Shown here piece after piece: positions 18,428-27,608 of a stretch of 64,000 bases of DNA; the stretch's first letter is position 1, and every line of letters begins with the position of its first letter. This DNA comes from Chryseobacterium daecheongense (GTDB lineage: Bacteria > Bacteroidota > Bacteroidia > Flavobacteriales > Weeksellaceae). Location of the stretch: positions 930,001-994,000 of the forward strand of contig CP115858.1 of the NCBI GenBank assembly GCA_027920525.1, read 5' to 3'. The translations under genes were made by a program, and so were the position numbers. The notes beneath the pieces are model-generated. The model did no database searches. It worked only from the letters and a program-made list of their open reading frames with translations, and was not told where the DNA came from.

Positions 18428-19258
18428 ATGACAGCATTTAGTAATTTAATCGATAGAATCCGGGACAATAAACAAAATAGCGGCCATGTTTTTTTTGATA
18501 AAGCAAAAGCCAAAAATTTTGTTACGACCCTGTACGAAGTTCTTTTTCTTCCTGAAAAAGAAGAGATAAAAGATCAGTTGGAAGAAAATTTTGCCAGATT
18601 ATATGGCGAACTGTTTTGTCTGATCAACAGCATAACCGGTGATGAGGAAATTGCAGAAGTGCAGACGGATAGCTTTTTTGATGCACTCCCGGGAATTTAT
18701 GATCACCTCATCAAGGATGCCCGTTCTATACTTGAGTTTGATCCCGCTGCGGATTCTCCTGAGGAAATACTTCTTGCTTATCCAGGATATTTTGCTACGT
18801 ATGTCTACAGAATCTCTCATCAGTTATGGAAACAGGAAATAAGAATTTTACCGCGTTTCATTTCTGAATATGCCCACAGCAAAACAGGGATCGACATCCA
18901 TCCTGGAGCGGTGATCGGGGAACATTTTTTTATTGATCACGGAACAGGAATCGTGATCGGGGAAACAGCCATCATTGGAAACCATGTCAAGATCTATCAG
19001 GGGGTAACCTTGGGAGCTTTGAATGTTTCGAAGGAAAAAGCCAACCAAAAAAGACATCCGAATATTGAAGACCATGTTATTATATATTCCGGAGCGACTA
19101 TCCTCGGCGGAAATACAACAATAGGCAGGGAAAGCATTATCGGTGGAAACGTATGGATCACTCAAAGCGTTCCGTCTAATTCCCTGGTGTATAATAAAGG
19201 GGAAATAAGAATAAAAGATAACAACACATTACCGGAGTCGCTGAACTTCGTTATATAA
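18428..19258 (+). CDS. cysE: Serine O-acetyltransferase
   Basis: The 276-residue protein has a helical N-terminal half and a C-terminal left-handed beta-helix of hexapeptide repeats (about residues 150-260). The active-site block HPGAVIGEHFFIDHGTGIVIGETAIIGNHVKIYQGVTLGA is clear, with His158 and His173 regions as in CysE/SAT. It makes O-acetylserine, the carbon acceptor for sulfide. The N-terminal domain is longer than in E. coli-type EpsC, as in the SAT proteins of many Bacteroidota. It lies 3 bp after cysN and 27 bp before cysK. Confidence 0.93.
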   Translation: MTAFSNLIDRIRDNKQNSGHVFFDKAKAKNFVTTLYEVLFLPEKEEIKDQLEENFARLYGELFCLINSITGDEEIAEVQTDSFFDALPGIYDHLIKDARSILEFDPAADSPEEILLAYPGYFATYVYRISHQLWKQEIRILPRFISEYAHSKTGIDIHPGAVIGEHFFIDHGTGIVIGETAIIGNHVKIYQGVTLGALNVSKEKANQKRHPNIEDHVIIYSGATILGGNTTIGRESIIGGNVWITQSVPSNSLVYNKGEIRIKDNNTLPESLNFVI

Positions 19259-19285
19259 AAAGAGAAAAATAAAAATTGTATTGGT

Positions 19286-20197
19286 ATGAAATTTCAGAAC
19301 GCATTAGAAACGATTGGAAATACGCCAGTCGTAAAGATTAATAAACTTTTTAATTCAGATCATGAAGTCTGGATCAAACTGGAAAAAAGCAATCCCGGTG
19401 GAAGTATCAAAGACAGAATTGCATTAGCAATGATCGAAGATGCAGAAGCAAAAGGATTATTAAATAAAGATACTACCATTATAGAGCCAACCAGTGGCAA
19501 TACAGGAATAGGACTTGCGCTTGTTGCTGCAGTTAAAGGATATAAACTTATTCTCGTAATGCCCGAGAGCATGAGTATAGAACGCCGCAAGATTATGGAA
19601 ACCTACGGTGCTGATTTCGTGCTCACTCCAAGGGAAAAAGGAATGAAAGGTGCTATTGAAAAGGCTAACGAACTGGCAGAGGAAATCCAGAACTCATGGA
19701 TTCCGAAACAATTCGATAATCCTGCCAACGTAAAAGTACATACCGAAACTACGGCACAGGAAATTATAAAGGACTTTCCCGACGGACTGGATTATGTAAT
19801 CACAGGAGTGGGTACAGGAGGACATATCACTGGAATTGCTAAAGTTTTAAAAGAAAACTTTCCCAATATCAGGGCAATTGCTGTAGAACCAGAGCTGTCT
19901 CCCGTATTGAGCGGCGGAAGTCCCGCACCTCATCCTTTGCAGGGACTGGGAGCAGGATTTGTTCCTTCCATATTGGATATAACACTTCTGGATGGCGTCA
20001 TTACTGTAGGTAAGGAAGAGGCATTTGAATATACACTGAAAGCAGCAAAACAGGAAGGACTTTTTGTAGGAATTTCAACAGGTGCTGCATTGGCAGCGAT
20101 TGCAAAACATCTCCCTGAAATACAACCCGGAGCAAAAATTCTTACCGTAAATTATGATACCGGAGAAAGGTATCTTTCGATTGAAGGACTCTTCTAA
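19286..20197 (+). CDS. cysK: Cysteine synthase (O-acetylserine sulfhydrylase)
   Basis: The 303-residue PLP enzyme has the lysine in PGGSIKDR (Lys43 region), the substrate loop [11 protein letters not shown] near 70, the phosphate-binding [14 protein letters not shown] [10 protein letters not shown] near 176, and GISTGAA near 266. It combines sulfide and O-acetylserine to make cysteine, the end product of the operon. CysK and CysM are hard to separate by eye; length and the conserved loops favour CysK. Spacing is 27 bp from cysE and 26 bp to cobA. Confidence 0.93.
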   Translation: MKFQNALETIGNTPVVKINKLFNSDHEVWIKLEKSNPGGSIKDRIALAMIEDAEAKGLLNKDTTIIEPTSGNTGIGLALVAAVKGYKLILVMPESMSIERRKIMETYGADFVLTPREKGMKGAIEKANELAEEIQNSWIPKQFDNPANVKVHTETTAQEIIKDFPDGLDYVITGVGTGGHITGIAKVLKENFPNIRAIAVEPELSPVLSGGSPAPHPLQGLGAGFVPSILDITLLDGVITVGKEEAFEYTLKAAKQEGLFVGISTGAALAAIAKHLPEIQPGAKILTVNYDTGERYLSIEGLF

Positions 20198-20223
20198 ATC
20201 CTTTAACTAAAAACCGATTTTAA

Positions 20224-21069
20224 ATGAATACAAGTATCAAAGCACCCAAGGTATATCTTATCGGTGCAGGACCCGGCAACCCTGATCTGATCACTGTAAA
20301 AGCAGTAAAAATTATTGCTAAAGCAGATGTTATTCTGTGTGACCGACTTGTAAGTCCTGAAATTTTAGAGACTTATGTCAGCAAAAACGCAGAAATAATA
20401 TATGTAGGTAAAGAATGCAGTAAAAATGCTTCTACCCATCAATCGGTCATTAATTCTCTAATGCTAGATTATGCTCGCCAGAACAAAACCGTCGTACGGC
20501 TTAAGGGGGGAGATGTATCTGTATTTTCTAATATCCTGGATGAACTCCAGACTTTAAGAGAAAATCATATTCCATATGAAATCATCCCTGGTATTACTGC
20601 AGCTTTAGGGGCAGCAGCCTACGCAGGCATGCCTTTAACAGCCAGAGGATACGCCACATCAGTCCGTTTCTTAACCTATTATAAATCTGAAATTCTTACT
20701 GATGAATACTGGAAGGAACTGGCCGGGACCGACGACACTCTTGTCTTTTATATGTCCAAAGGTAATCTTGCTGGTCTGGTTGAGAAGTTCATCAGGCTGA
20801 ACATTTCCGATGAGAAAAAAATAGCTGTCGTTGAGCAGGCCACAACACCTTATCAAAAGGTATATACTTCTTCTTTTGATGACTTTGAAAATAATTTTAA
20901 AAGTAAAACATTTGCCTCACCGTCACTGGTGATTATCGGCAAGATCGTGAATCTGCATGAAGAGTTCTCGTGGCTGGAAAATGCAGCAGAAGAAGGTCTT
21001 TATTTTAAATCGGTTGAAAATGGAAGCCTAATACAAAAAACTCAAAACTTTTTCGAATATGCTGTCTGA
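20224..21069 (+). CDS. cobA: Uroporphyrinogen-III C-methyltransferase
   Basis: The 281-residue SAM-dependent enzyme makes precorrin-2 for siroheme. Motifs are VYLIGAGPGNPDLITVKA (residues 10-27), DRLVSPEIL near 42, VRLKGGDVSVFSN near 92 and PGITAALGAAAYAGMPLTARG near 122. It carries no oxidase/chelatase domain; that activity is supplied by the N-terminal half of the last operon gene. Its last 11 bases overlap the start of cysJ, a sign of translational coupling between siroheme supply and the sulfite reductase that needs it. Confidence 0.94.
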   Translation: MNTSIKAPKVYLIGAGPGNPDLITVKAVKIIAKADVILCDRLVSPEILETYVSKNAEIIYVGKECSKNASTHQSVINSLMLDYARQNKTVVRLKGGDVSVFSNILDELQTLRENHIPYEIIPGITAALGAAAYAGMPLTARGYATSVRFLTYYKSEILTDEYWKELAGTDDTLVFYMSKGNLAGLVEKFIRLNISDEKKIAVVEQATTPYQKVYTSSFDDFENNFKSKTFASPSLVIIGKIVNLHEEFSWLENAAEEGLYFKSVENGSLIQKTQNFFEYAV

Positions 21070-22768
21070 AACAAAATTAAATGTCCTTAAACAAATATCC
21101 GGGGAATTCTCCAGGGACGAAACCATCTGGGCAAGCGGATATTTAGCCGGTCTTGCAGGAACTCCTGTGATGGCTACGCTACCACCAATCCATACATACC
21201 AGCCAGACCCCATCACTACAAGGAAAATAACCCTGGCATATGGTACGGAAACGGGAAACAGTAAAAAGCTGGCAACAGGACTTGCAGGGATTATCAAGAA
21301 AAAAGGAATTCAGGTCAAATTAGCTGATCTCTCCCAATATAAGCCTAAAGACCTTGGTAAAGAAGACTATTTCTTTGTGATCATCAGTACGCAAGGAGAA
21401 GGAGATCCACCTGTTCTGGCAAAAAAATTCTATGATTATATCCATGAAAATGAAATCAATCTCAGCAATCTTAAGTTCGGGGTTCTGGCATTGGGAGACA
21501 GCAGTTATCCTTTATTCTGTAAAACAGGAGAAGACGTGGATTACCGTTTTGAGCTATTGGGAGCAAAACGTATTGTTCCTTTAAAAAAATGTGATATTGA
21601 TTATGAAAGCGAAGCCGGAACCTGGATAGAACATGTTTTTGAAGCTGTACAAAAAGCATCAGAAGGAAGTTTAAAAAATGCTTCAGCTCCAAAACAACCT
21701 TCCGGCCGAAGAAAATATAAGGGAAAAATATCTGCAATCATCAACCTCAACGACATCACTTCAGAAAAAGAAACCTATCATATTGAGATTGAAACCGAAG
21801 AAACCCTTAATTATCAACCGGGTGCAGCTTTAGGGATTATGCCTTTTAATTCACAGGAAGCAGTGGACGAGATCATCCGGCTTACCGGAATCAATTCCCA
21901 AAAGCAGATACAAACTACAAAGCTTACAGCCAGCGTGCAGGAGCTTTTGCATAAACACCTTAATATAAGTTATTTATTAAAGTCTGTCGTTGCACAATAT
22001 GCCAAGATCACTGGTCATTCAATTCCGGATGTCCGTTTAGGTCTTTTGGATCTTCTAAGGATCTATCCGGTAAAGGGACCTGATGAGTTTGAGCAGGTTA
22101 TTAAGATACTGACAGGACAATCCCCACGTCTGTATTCTGTTTCTTCTTCACTGGAAGCGCATGGTGATACTGAAATTCATATTACGGTAGCGAAATCAGA
22201 ATTTTTCATTGATGACCAGAAGCAAAATGGTTTATGCAGTGGTTATTTAAGTCAATTTAAGGAAGGCGAAGAGCTTGAATTTTATATCCAGGAGGCAGGA
22301 CACTTCAAACTGCCTGAACCGGAAAAAGATATCATTATGATAGGACCCGGCACCGGGATTGCGCCTTTCAGATCGTTTCTTTGGGAACGGGATGCCACGG
22401 GAGCAGAAGGGAGAAACTGGTTATTTTTCGGGGACAGAAATTTCATTTCAGATTTCCTCTACCAATCGGAACTGATTGATTTCCTGAAAACAGGAACATT
22501 AACGCATCTGGATACCGCATTCTCAAGGGATACTGTTGAAAAAATTTATGTCCAGCATAAACTGAAACAAAAAGCACAGGAGGTATTTTACTGGCTGGAA
22601 GGGGGAGCATCCGTCTACGTTTGCGGAACCAAAGACCCGATGAGCCGTGATGTAGAAGAAACTCTTCTGGATATCATACAGGATGAAGGACGACGTAGCA
22701 GAACCGAAGCAGTAAGCTATCTCGAGGAAATGGAACTTAGTGGCAGGTACGCGAAAGATGTTTATTAA
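21059..22768 (+). CDS. cysJ: NADPH-sulfite reductase flavoprotein subunit
   Basis: The 569-residue diflavin reductase has, in order, an N-terminal extension, a flavodoxin (FMN) domain starting TLAYGTETGNSKKLA near residue 60, an FAD-binding domain with RLYSVSSS near 357, and an NADPH domain with GPGTGIAPFRSFLWER near 428; the C-terminus GRYAKDVY is typical. It passes electrons from NADPH to CysI. ATG overlaps the cobA stop by 11 bp; cysI begins 39 bp downstream. Confidence 0.93.
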   Translation: MLSETKLNVLKQISGEFSRDETIWASGYLAGLAGTPVMATLPPIHTYQPDPITTRKITLAYGTETGNSKKLATGLAGIIKKKGIQVKLADLSQYKPKDLGKEDYFFVIISTQGEGDPPVLAKKFYDYIHENEINLSNLKFGVLALGDSSYPLFCKTGEDVDYRFELLGAKRIVPLKKCDIDYESEAGTWIEHVFEAVQKASEGSLKNASAPKQPSGRRKYKGKISAIINLNDITSEKETYHIEIETEETLNYQPGAALGIMPFNSQEAVDEIIRLTGINSQKQIQTTKLTASVQELLHKHLNISYLLKSVVAQYAKITGHSIPDVRLGLLDLLRIYPVKGPDEFEQVIKILTGQSPRLYSVSSSLEAHGDTEIHITVAKSEFFIDDQKQNGLCSGYLSQFKEGEELEFYIQEAGHFKLPEPEKDIIMIGPGTGIAPFRSFLWERDATGAEGRNWLFFGDRNFISDFLYQSELIDFLKTGTLTHLDTAFSRDTVEKIYVQHKLKQKAQEVFYWLEGGASVYVCGTKDPMSRDVEETLLDIIQDEGRRSRTEAVSYLEEMELSGRYAKDVY

Positions 22769-22807
22769 AATCTGCCGGAAATAATCACCAATTAAAAGAA
22801 AATAATA

Positions 22808-24481
22808 ATGAGCAATAAAGATAACCTTTCGCCGGTAGAAAGAATAAAAACCGGAAGCAACGGACTCAGAGGTACTTTAAAGGAAAGTCTTGCGGATGAT
22901 TTCACAGGATCTATAAGAGAAGACGACCAGACCCTTATCAAATTCCATGGAATGTACCAGCAGGATGACAGGGACAGAAGGGAAGAACGCGTAAGCAAGA
23001 AACTGGAGTGGTTGTATTCATATATGATCAGACTGAGACTACCCGGTGGTTTTTTAACCCCGGAACAATGGGTCGGATTGAATGGCATTGCCGAAGATCA
23101 TTCTACAGGCACGATAAAAATTACAACAAGACAAACCATTCAGCTGCACGGTATTTTAAAATCACATTTAAAACCTACGATCCAGAATTTCAATATACAG
23201 CATCTCGATTCCATTGCAGCCTGCGGGGACGTGAACAGAAATGTAACCTGTACTGCGAATCCTTCGGAGTCTCCATTGCACCAGGAAGCTTATGAATTAG
23301 CCGGTAAAATCAGTGAAATGTGTCTTCCTAAAACCAAGTCCTATTATGATATCTGGATCGATGATGAATTAATAGTCGACAGGAAAGTTGAAGAAGATCC
23401 TCTGTACCAGGACAGATATCTTCCGAGAAAACTGAAAATTGGAATTGCTATTCCACCTAATAATGATGTAGATGTATTTATCAATGATATTGCACTCATC
23501 GCTATCATTGAAAACAATAAAATCGCCGGCTACAATATTGCAGCAGGAGGAGGCTTGGGTGCAACACATGGAAATGAGGCCACCTATGCACGTTTGGCTT
23601 CAGTATTAGGATTTGTGGATACCGAAGAGAAAGTATTAAAGGCGGTATATGAAATCATCACCGTACAGCGTGACTTCGGAAACAGAAGTGACAGAAAACT
23701 TTCCAGGCTAAAATATACAATCGATACAATGGGAATCGAAGGATACAGAGCGGAGGTTGAAAAAAGAACAGGCTTTGCCTTCGAACCCGCCAGGGAATTT
23801 AAGTTTGAACAAAGAAAAGACCGTTACGGCTGGACACAAAACCATGAAGGAAATTGGTTCTACACCGCATTTGTTGAACATGGAAGAGTTCTCAACACGG
23901 ATAATTACCCGTTAAAATCAGGTTTATTAAAAATTGCAGAAACCGGCAAGGTTAATTTCCGCTTTACTTGTAACCAAAACCTTATTCTTGCGGATATTAA
24001 AGAAGCTGATAAACCTGAAATTGAACGTCTCCTGAAAGAATATGGTATTTCTGGGTATACAACCGGAGCCAGCGCATTGCGCAAAAACTCCGTAGCATGT
24101 GTAGCCTTAAATACATGTTCGCTGGCTTTAGCAGAAGCACAGCGTTATCTGCCTTCCCTGGTAACCAAAATAGAACCCGTACTCGAAAAATATGGCCTTT
24201 TGGAGGAAGATATCACGATCAGGATGACAGGCTGCCCGAATGGTTGCGGAAGATCACCTAATGCAGAGATCGGTTTTGTGGGTACTGCTTATGGTAAATA
24301 CAACCTTCACATTGGGGGAGACCGCTTAGGAACCCGTCTTAACACGAAATTCAAAGAGAATATCGGCGAGGAAGAAATCATTGAAACACTTGATGAGCTT
24401 TTTGGAATTTACATACAAGATAAACTAGAGGAAGAAACTTTCGGTGATTTCTCCTATCGTTATTTACAAAACTTAAATTGA
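22808..24481 (+). CDS. cysI: Sulfite reductase haemoprotein subunit
   Basis: The 557-residue siroheme/4Fe-4S enzyme reduces sulfite to sulfide. The four cluster cysteines are Cys431, Cys437 (CVALNTC), Cys476 and Cys480 (GCPNGCG), in the same spacing as in E. coli CysI. Siroheme-site residues appear in TIKITTRQTIQLHG near 97-110, and both sulfite reductase half-domains are present. Its stop is 4 bp before a 31-codon ORF with a Met-Cys tail. Confidence 0.95.
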   Translation: MSNKDNLSPVERIKTGSNGLRGTLKESLADDFTGSIREDDQTLIKFHGMYQQDDRDRREERVSKKLEWLYSYMIRLRLPGGFLTPEQWVGLNGIAEDHSTGTIKITTRQTIQLHGILKSHLKPTIQNFNIQHLDSIAACGDVNRNVTCTANPSESPLHQEAYELAGKISEMCLPKTKSYYDIWIDDELIVDRKVEEDPLYQDRYLPRKLKIGIAIPPNNDVDVFINDIALIAIIENNKIAGYNIAAGGGLGATHGNEATYARLASVLGFVDTEEKVLKAVYEIITVQRDFGNRSDRKLSRLKYTIDTMGIEGYRAEVEKRTGFAFEPAREFKFEQRKDRYGWTQNHEGNWFYTAFVEHGRVLNTDNYPLKSGLLKIAETGKVNFRFTCNQNLILADIKEADKPEIERLLKEYGISGYTTGASALRKNSVACVALNTCSLALAEAQRYLPSLVTKIEPVLEKYGLLEEDITIRMTGCPNGCGRSPNAEIGFVGTAYGKYNLHIGGDRLGTRLNTKFKENIGEEEIIETLDELFGIYIQDKLEEETFGDFSYRYLQNLN

Positions 24482-24485
24482 AAAT

Positions 24486-24581
24486 ATGACACAACCATTT
24501 TATCGTCAGAAACAAACTAAAAAACAAAACCATTCTATTTTAGGTAAACGAATGTGTATGTGTATGTGTATGTGTTGTTGA
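24486..24581 (+). CDS. 31-residue putative leader peptide ending MCMCMCMCC
   Basis: The small ORF starts ATGACACAACC 4 bp after the cysI stop, encodes 31 residues and ends in MCMCMCMCC, from four copies of ATGTGT (24552-24575), then TGT TGA. Five cysteine and four methionine codons lie directly before the stop, the layout of an attenuation leader peptide that stalls ribosomes when charged Cys (or Met) tRNA is scarce. The N-terminal part is basic (about nine Lys/Arg) with no signal peptide. The alternative is that translation starts at one of the internal ATGs, giving a 9-residue or shorter peptide. A terminator-like hairpin follows before the TonB receptor. Not a known family to me. Confidence 0.6.
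   Translation: MTQPFYRQKQTKKQNHSILGKRMCMCMCMCC
24552..24575 (+). repeat. ATGTGT hexanucleotide repeat, four copies
   Basis: Four exact tandem copies of ATGTGT form the Met-Cys codons of the small ORF. Because the unit is 6 bp, slippage would change the number of Met-Cys pairs without shifting the frame. Confidence 0.9.
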
Positions 24582-24657
24582 TTTTAAATCAATGATAGCA
24601 TTAACTGTTTAAATTATTTAAATCGCAAGCCACAAAGACTTTAATGTTGCTTGTTTT
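24578..24657 (+). promoter_or_regulatory. Putative attenuator hairpins after the Met-Cys ORF
   Basis: Two structures follow the Met-Cys codons. A 15-nt palindrome TTGATTTTAAATCAA (24578-24592) contains the stop codon. Then arms CAAGCCAC (24626-24633) and GTTGCTTG (24646-24653) pair with one mismatch, with AAAGACTTT inside the loop, and are followed by TTTT (24654-24657). The second is terminator-like, weakly supported because the T-run is short. They lie 70 bp before the TonB receptor start. Confidence 0.4.
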
Positions 24658-24727
24658 AAAACATATCTGAATCCTCCCTTATTAAAAGTTTAAACAGGCT
24701 CATTCACATAACCTAAAAAATGAAAAA

Positions 24728-27604
24728 ATGAAAAACAATAAGCAGGGATATTTTCTGCAGAGATCAGCTGTATTTCTATTGATCTTCTTATTTTGTACTC
24801 TTGCAGAAGCGCAGCAGCAGCTTGTAGAGTTAAGCGGAACGATAAAAAATATCGATACCCGGAAAGGGATCAGTACCGTAAAGGTGCAGGTTGAACACAC
24901 TGAGGATACTTCATTAACAGATCAACAGGGTAATTTTAAAATACGTACAAGGGTAAAAGTACCTTTCAGGCTGATCATCAGCAAAGAAGGTTTTCTCCCC
25001 CAAACGTTGGAAATATTATCCCTATCCAATAAAATTGCGGTGGAACTTAATCCGCAGAATGCCATCATTGATGAAGTGGTCATCTCTGCATCAAGAGTTC
25101 CGGAAAAAGTTTTAAAATCACCAATAGCTATTGAAAAGATTGATATCCGGGCGATCAGGGAAAGTCCTGCTGCATCTTTTTATGAAACCCTTGAAAATGT
25201 AAAAGGGTTACAACTATTAACGTCCAGCCTTACTTTAAAAATTCCTAACTCAAGGGGATTTAATTCTCCCAATAATTTCCGGTTTATGCAGCTGGTAGAT
25301 GGGGTAGATGTACAATCTGCCACACTGGGTGTTCCATTAGGTAATGCAATCGGACCTACAGAGCTGGATATACAGTCTATGGAGGTTACACCCGGTGCAG
25401 CTTCTGCCCTCTACGGAATGAATGCCATCAACGGACTGGCAAGCCTTCAGACAAAAGATCCTTTTACCTCCGAAGGGCTCAGCGTTTATTTCCGGGGCGG
25501 CGTGAATCATGTAGACAACGTTAATCATAAAATAAGTTCTCTGGGGGAGAGTGCAATACGGTTTGCAAAGGTTTTAAATAAAAATCTGGCGGTAAAAGTT
25601 AATGCCTCTTATTTCAGCGGAGTCGATTGGATCTCCAATAATCAAACCGATCAGAACGCCAATCCATTGATTACAGCCAATCCCAATTTTTCATTAGCTA
25701 ATAACCCTGCAGAGGATCTCTGGAACAAATACGGAGATGAAAGAAACAACCGGGTTGCCGTAAAAGTAGATTATAACGGCAAACCTACCACATTCAATGT
25801 ATCGAGAACAGGGTATCTTGAAAAAGACCTTGTAAGTCCTGAAGTAAAGAACATTAAATTTGATGCGGGATTATATTACCGTTTTGGAGACCAGTGGAAG
25901 ACTTCATATGTATACCGGTATGGATTGCTGGACGGAACATTCCAGAGGGGAAATAAAATCCGCCTCCAAAATGCGACGGTGCAGAATCACAAAGTTGAAC
26001 TGACTGGTAAGGAGCTTACATTCAGAGCGTATGTCTCTATAGAAAATACAGGAGATTCCTATAATCTGAAACCATTAGCGGATAATCTTGATCTTACGAA
26101 TCTTTCTAACAGCAACTGGAGAAATGCATTTCAGACGGCTTTGCAGAACAGTATTAATGCCGGTGTAAGCCTTAATGAAGCTTTTATTCTTGCCAGAAGG
26201 GAAGCCGATAAAAACAGAGTAGTCCCGGGAACCCCGGCTTTTGAACAATTAAAAAATACAATTATTGGGATTAATAACTGGGATTCGGCCAATGGAGGAG
26301 TAGCAGGAGCTCCTGCAACCGGAGGAGCAAAACTGGAGCAAAAATCACGTTTTTATCAAGGGGAGCTAACCTATGATTTCAGCAGATTTGTAAAAATATT
26401 CAATCTCCTTGCGGGTATCGATTACCGTCTTTACAGTATTACTCCCGATGGAAACAATTTTGTAGATTTTAACAGGCCGGTTAAAGAAAGAAACATCCCT
26501 TTAACCGACGGAACATTTGGTAAGGATGTTATCTATCAGAAATATGGGATTTTCGCCCAGGTTACCAAGCTTTTCTTTGACGATAAATTAAAACTTAATG
26601 CCGCCTTAAGGGTGGACAGAAATCCTGAATTTGAAGCTAAAGTGAATCCGAGGATAAGTATCGTCTATTCTCCTGTAAACCAGCACAACTTCAGAGCATC
26701 ATTTCAGAATGGATATCGTTTTCCTTCATTATTTGAAGCATTGTCTTTCGTCAACAACGGAAATGTAAGAAGGGTCGGAGGACTTTCAAAGGTCAACGAG
26801 GGACTCGGATATCTCGAAAATTCTTACACGCTAGCATCAATTGATCGATTCACTTCTGCTGTGAATGCGGATGTAGACGGAGGGAAAACCCTTAACCAGG
26901 CGGCCCTGGACAATAAAAATCTTTTAGCCGTTGCCAATCTTCAAAAGTTGCAACCTGAAAAGATCAATTCATTTGAGGTAGGATATAAATCGGTTTTCTT
27001 TAATAATAGACTAATTCTGGACTGGGATTTTTATTATAATATCTACGAAGGTTTTCTGGGACAGGTAGAAGTGGCCGTACCTAAAAACGGTCAGGTGGGA
27101 AGCAATAATGCAGTGCTGGATATGACCGACCGAAGCAAGCAGGATCGTTATCGGGTATATACCAACAGCAACAGTACTTATAAAAGTTACGGGACCTCTC
27201 TGGGAATCAGATATAATATTATTAAAAACTACAATATCAATGCTAACGTTTCTTACAATGATCTGGCTTCGAACAATGCATCCGACCTGTTCATTACTTC
27301 ATTCAACACCCCAAAATGGATGGTAAATGTAAGTATAGGAAACAGGGAGATCATTAAAAATATCGGATTTACAGTCGTAGCAAGATGGCAGAATCAGTTT
27401 TTATGGGAAAGTCCTCTGGCCTCGGGGAATATTCCGGCATATTACACCATAGATGCACAGGCAACATGGAAGCTTCCTGAGATCCATGCCAATGTAAAGG
27501 TTGGAGCTACCAACCTTTTTAACAGGCGTTATTTTCAATATGCAGCCGGGCCTGAAATAGGCGGATTATATTATCTGGCTTTTACCTATGATTTAAAACT
27601 ATAA
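24728..27604 (+). CDS. TonB-dependent receptor in the sulfur operon
   Basis: The 958-residue outer-membrane receptor has a signal peptide (residues 1-29, ending LAEAQ), a CarboxypepD_reg domain (about 33-100), a plug domain (about 115-245, IDEVVISASRVPEKV), and a C-terminal beta-barrel ending in the aromatic LAFTYDLKL. It has no SusD partner. Its place between cysI and the siroheme/TSUP fusion suggests uptake of a sulfur source or a related nutrient; the substrate is not visible from sequence. It is preceded by a putative leader peptide and hairpin that could set its expression, and is followed at 4 bp by the TSUP fusion. Confidence 0.88.
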   Translation: MKNNKQGYFLQRSAVFLLIFLFCTLAEAQQQLVELSGTIKNIDTRKGISTVKVQVEHTEDTSLTDQQGNFKIRTRVKVPFRLIISKEGFLPQTLEILSLSNKIAVELNPQNAIIDEVVISASRVPEKVLKSPIAIEKIDIRAIRESPAASFYETLENVKGLQLLTSSLTLKIPNSRGFNSPNNFRFMQLVDGVDVQSATLGVPLGNAIGPTELDIQSMEVTPGAASALYGMNAINGLASLQTKDPFTSEGLSVYFRGGVNHVDNVNHKISSLGESAIRFAKVLNKNLAVKVNASYFSGVDWISNNQTDQNANPLITANPNFSLANNPAEDLWNKYGDERNNRVAVKVDYNGKPTTFNVSRTGYLEKDLVSPEVKNIKFDAGLYYRFGDQWKTSYVYRYGLLDGTFQRGNKIRLQNATVQNHKVELTGKELTFRAYVSIENTGDSYNLKPLADNLDLTNLSNSNWRNAFQTALQNSINAGVSLNEAFILARREADKNRVVPGTPAFEQLKNTIIGINNWDSANGGVAGAPATGGAKLEQKSRFYQGELTYDFSRFVKIFNLLAGIDYRLYSITPDGNNFVDFNRPVKERNIPLTDGTFGKDVIYQKYGIFAQVTKLFFDDKLKLNAALRVDRNPEFEAKVNPRISIVYSPVNQHNFRASFQNGYRFPSLFEALSFVNNGNVRRVGGLSKVNEGLGYLENSYTLASIDRFTSAVNADVDGGKTLNQAALDNKNLLAVANLQKLQPEKINSFEVGYKSVFFNNRLILDWDFYYNIYEGFLGQVEVAVPKNGQVGSNNAVLDMTDRSKQDRYRVYTNSNSTYKSYGTSLGIRYNIIKNYNINANVSYNDLASNNASDLFITSFNTPKWMVNVSIGNREIIKNIGFTVVARWQNQFLWESPLASGNIPAYYTIDAQATWKLPEIHANVKVGATNLFNRRYFQYAAGPEIGGLYYLAFTYDLKL

Positions 27605-27608
27605 TTAA

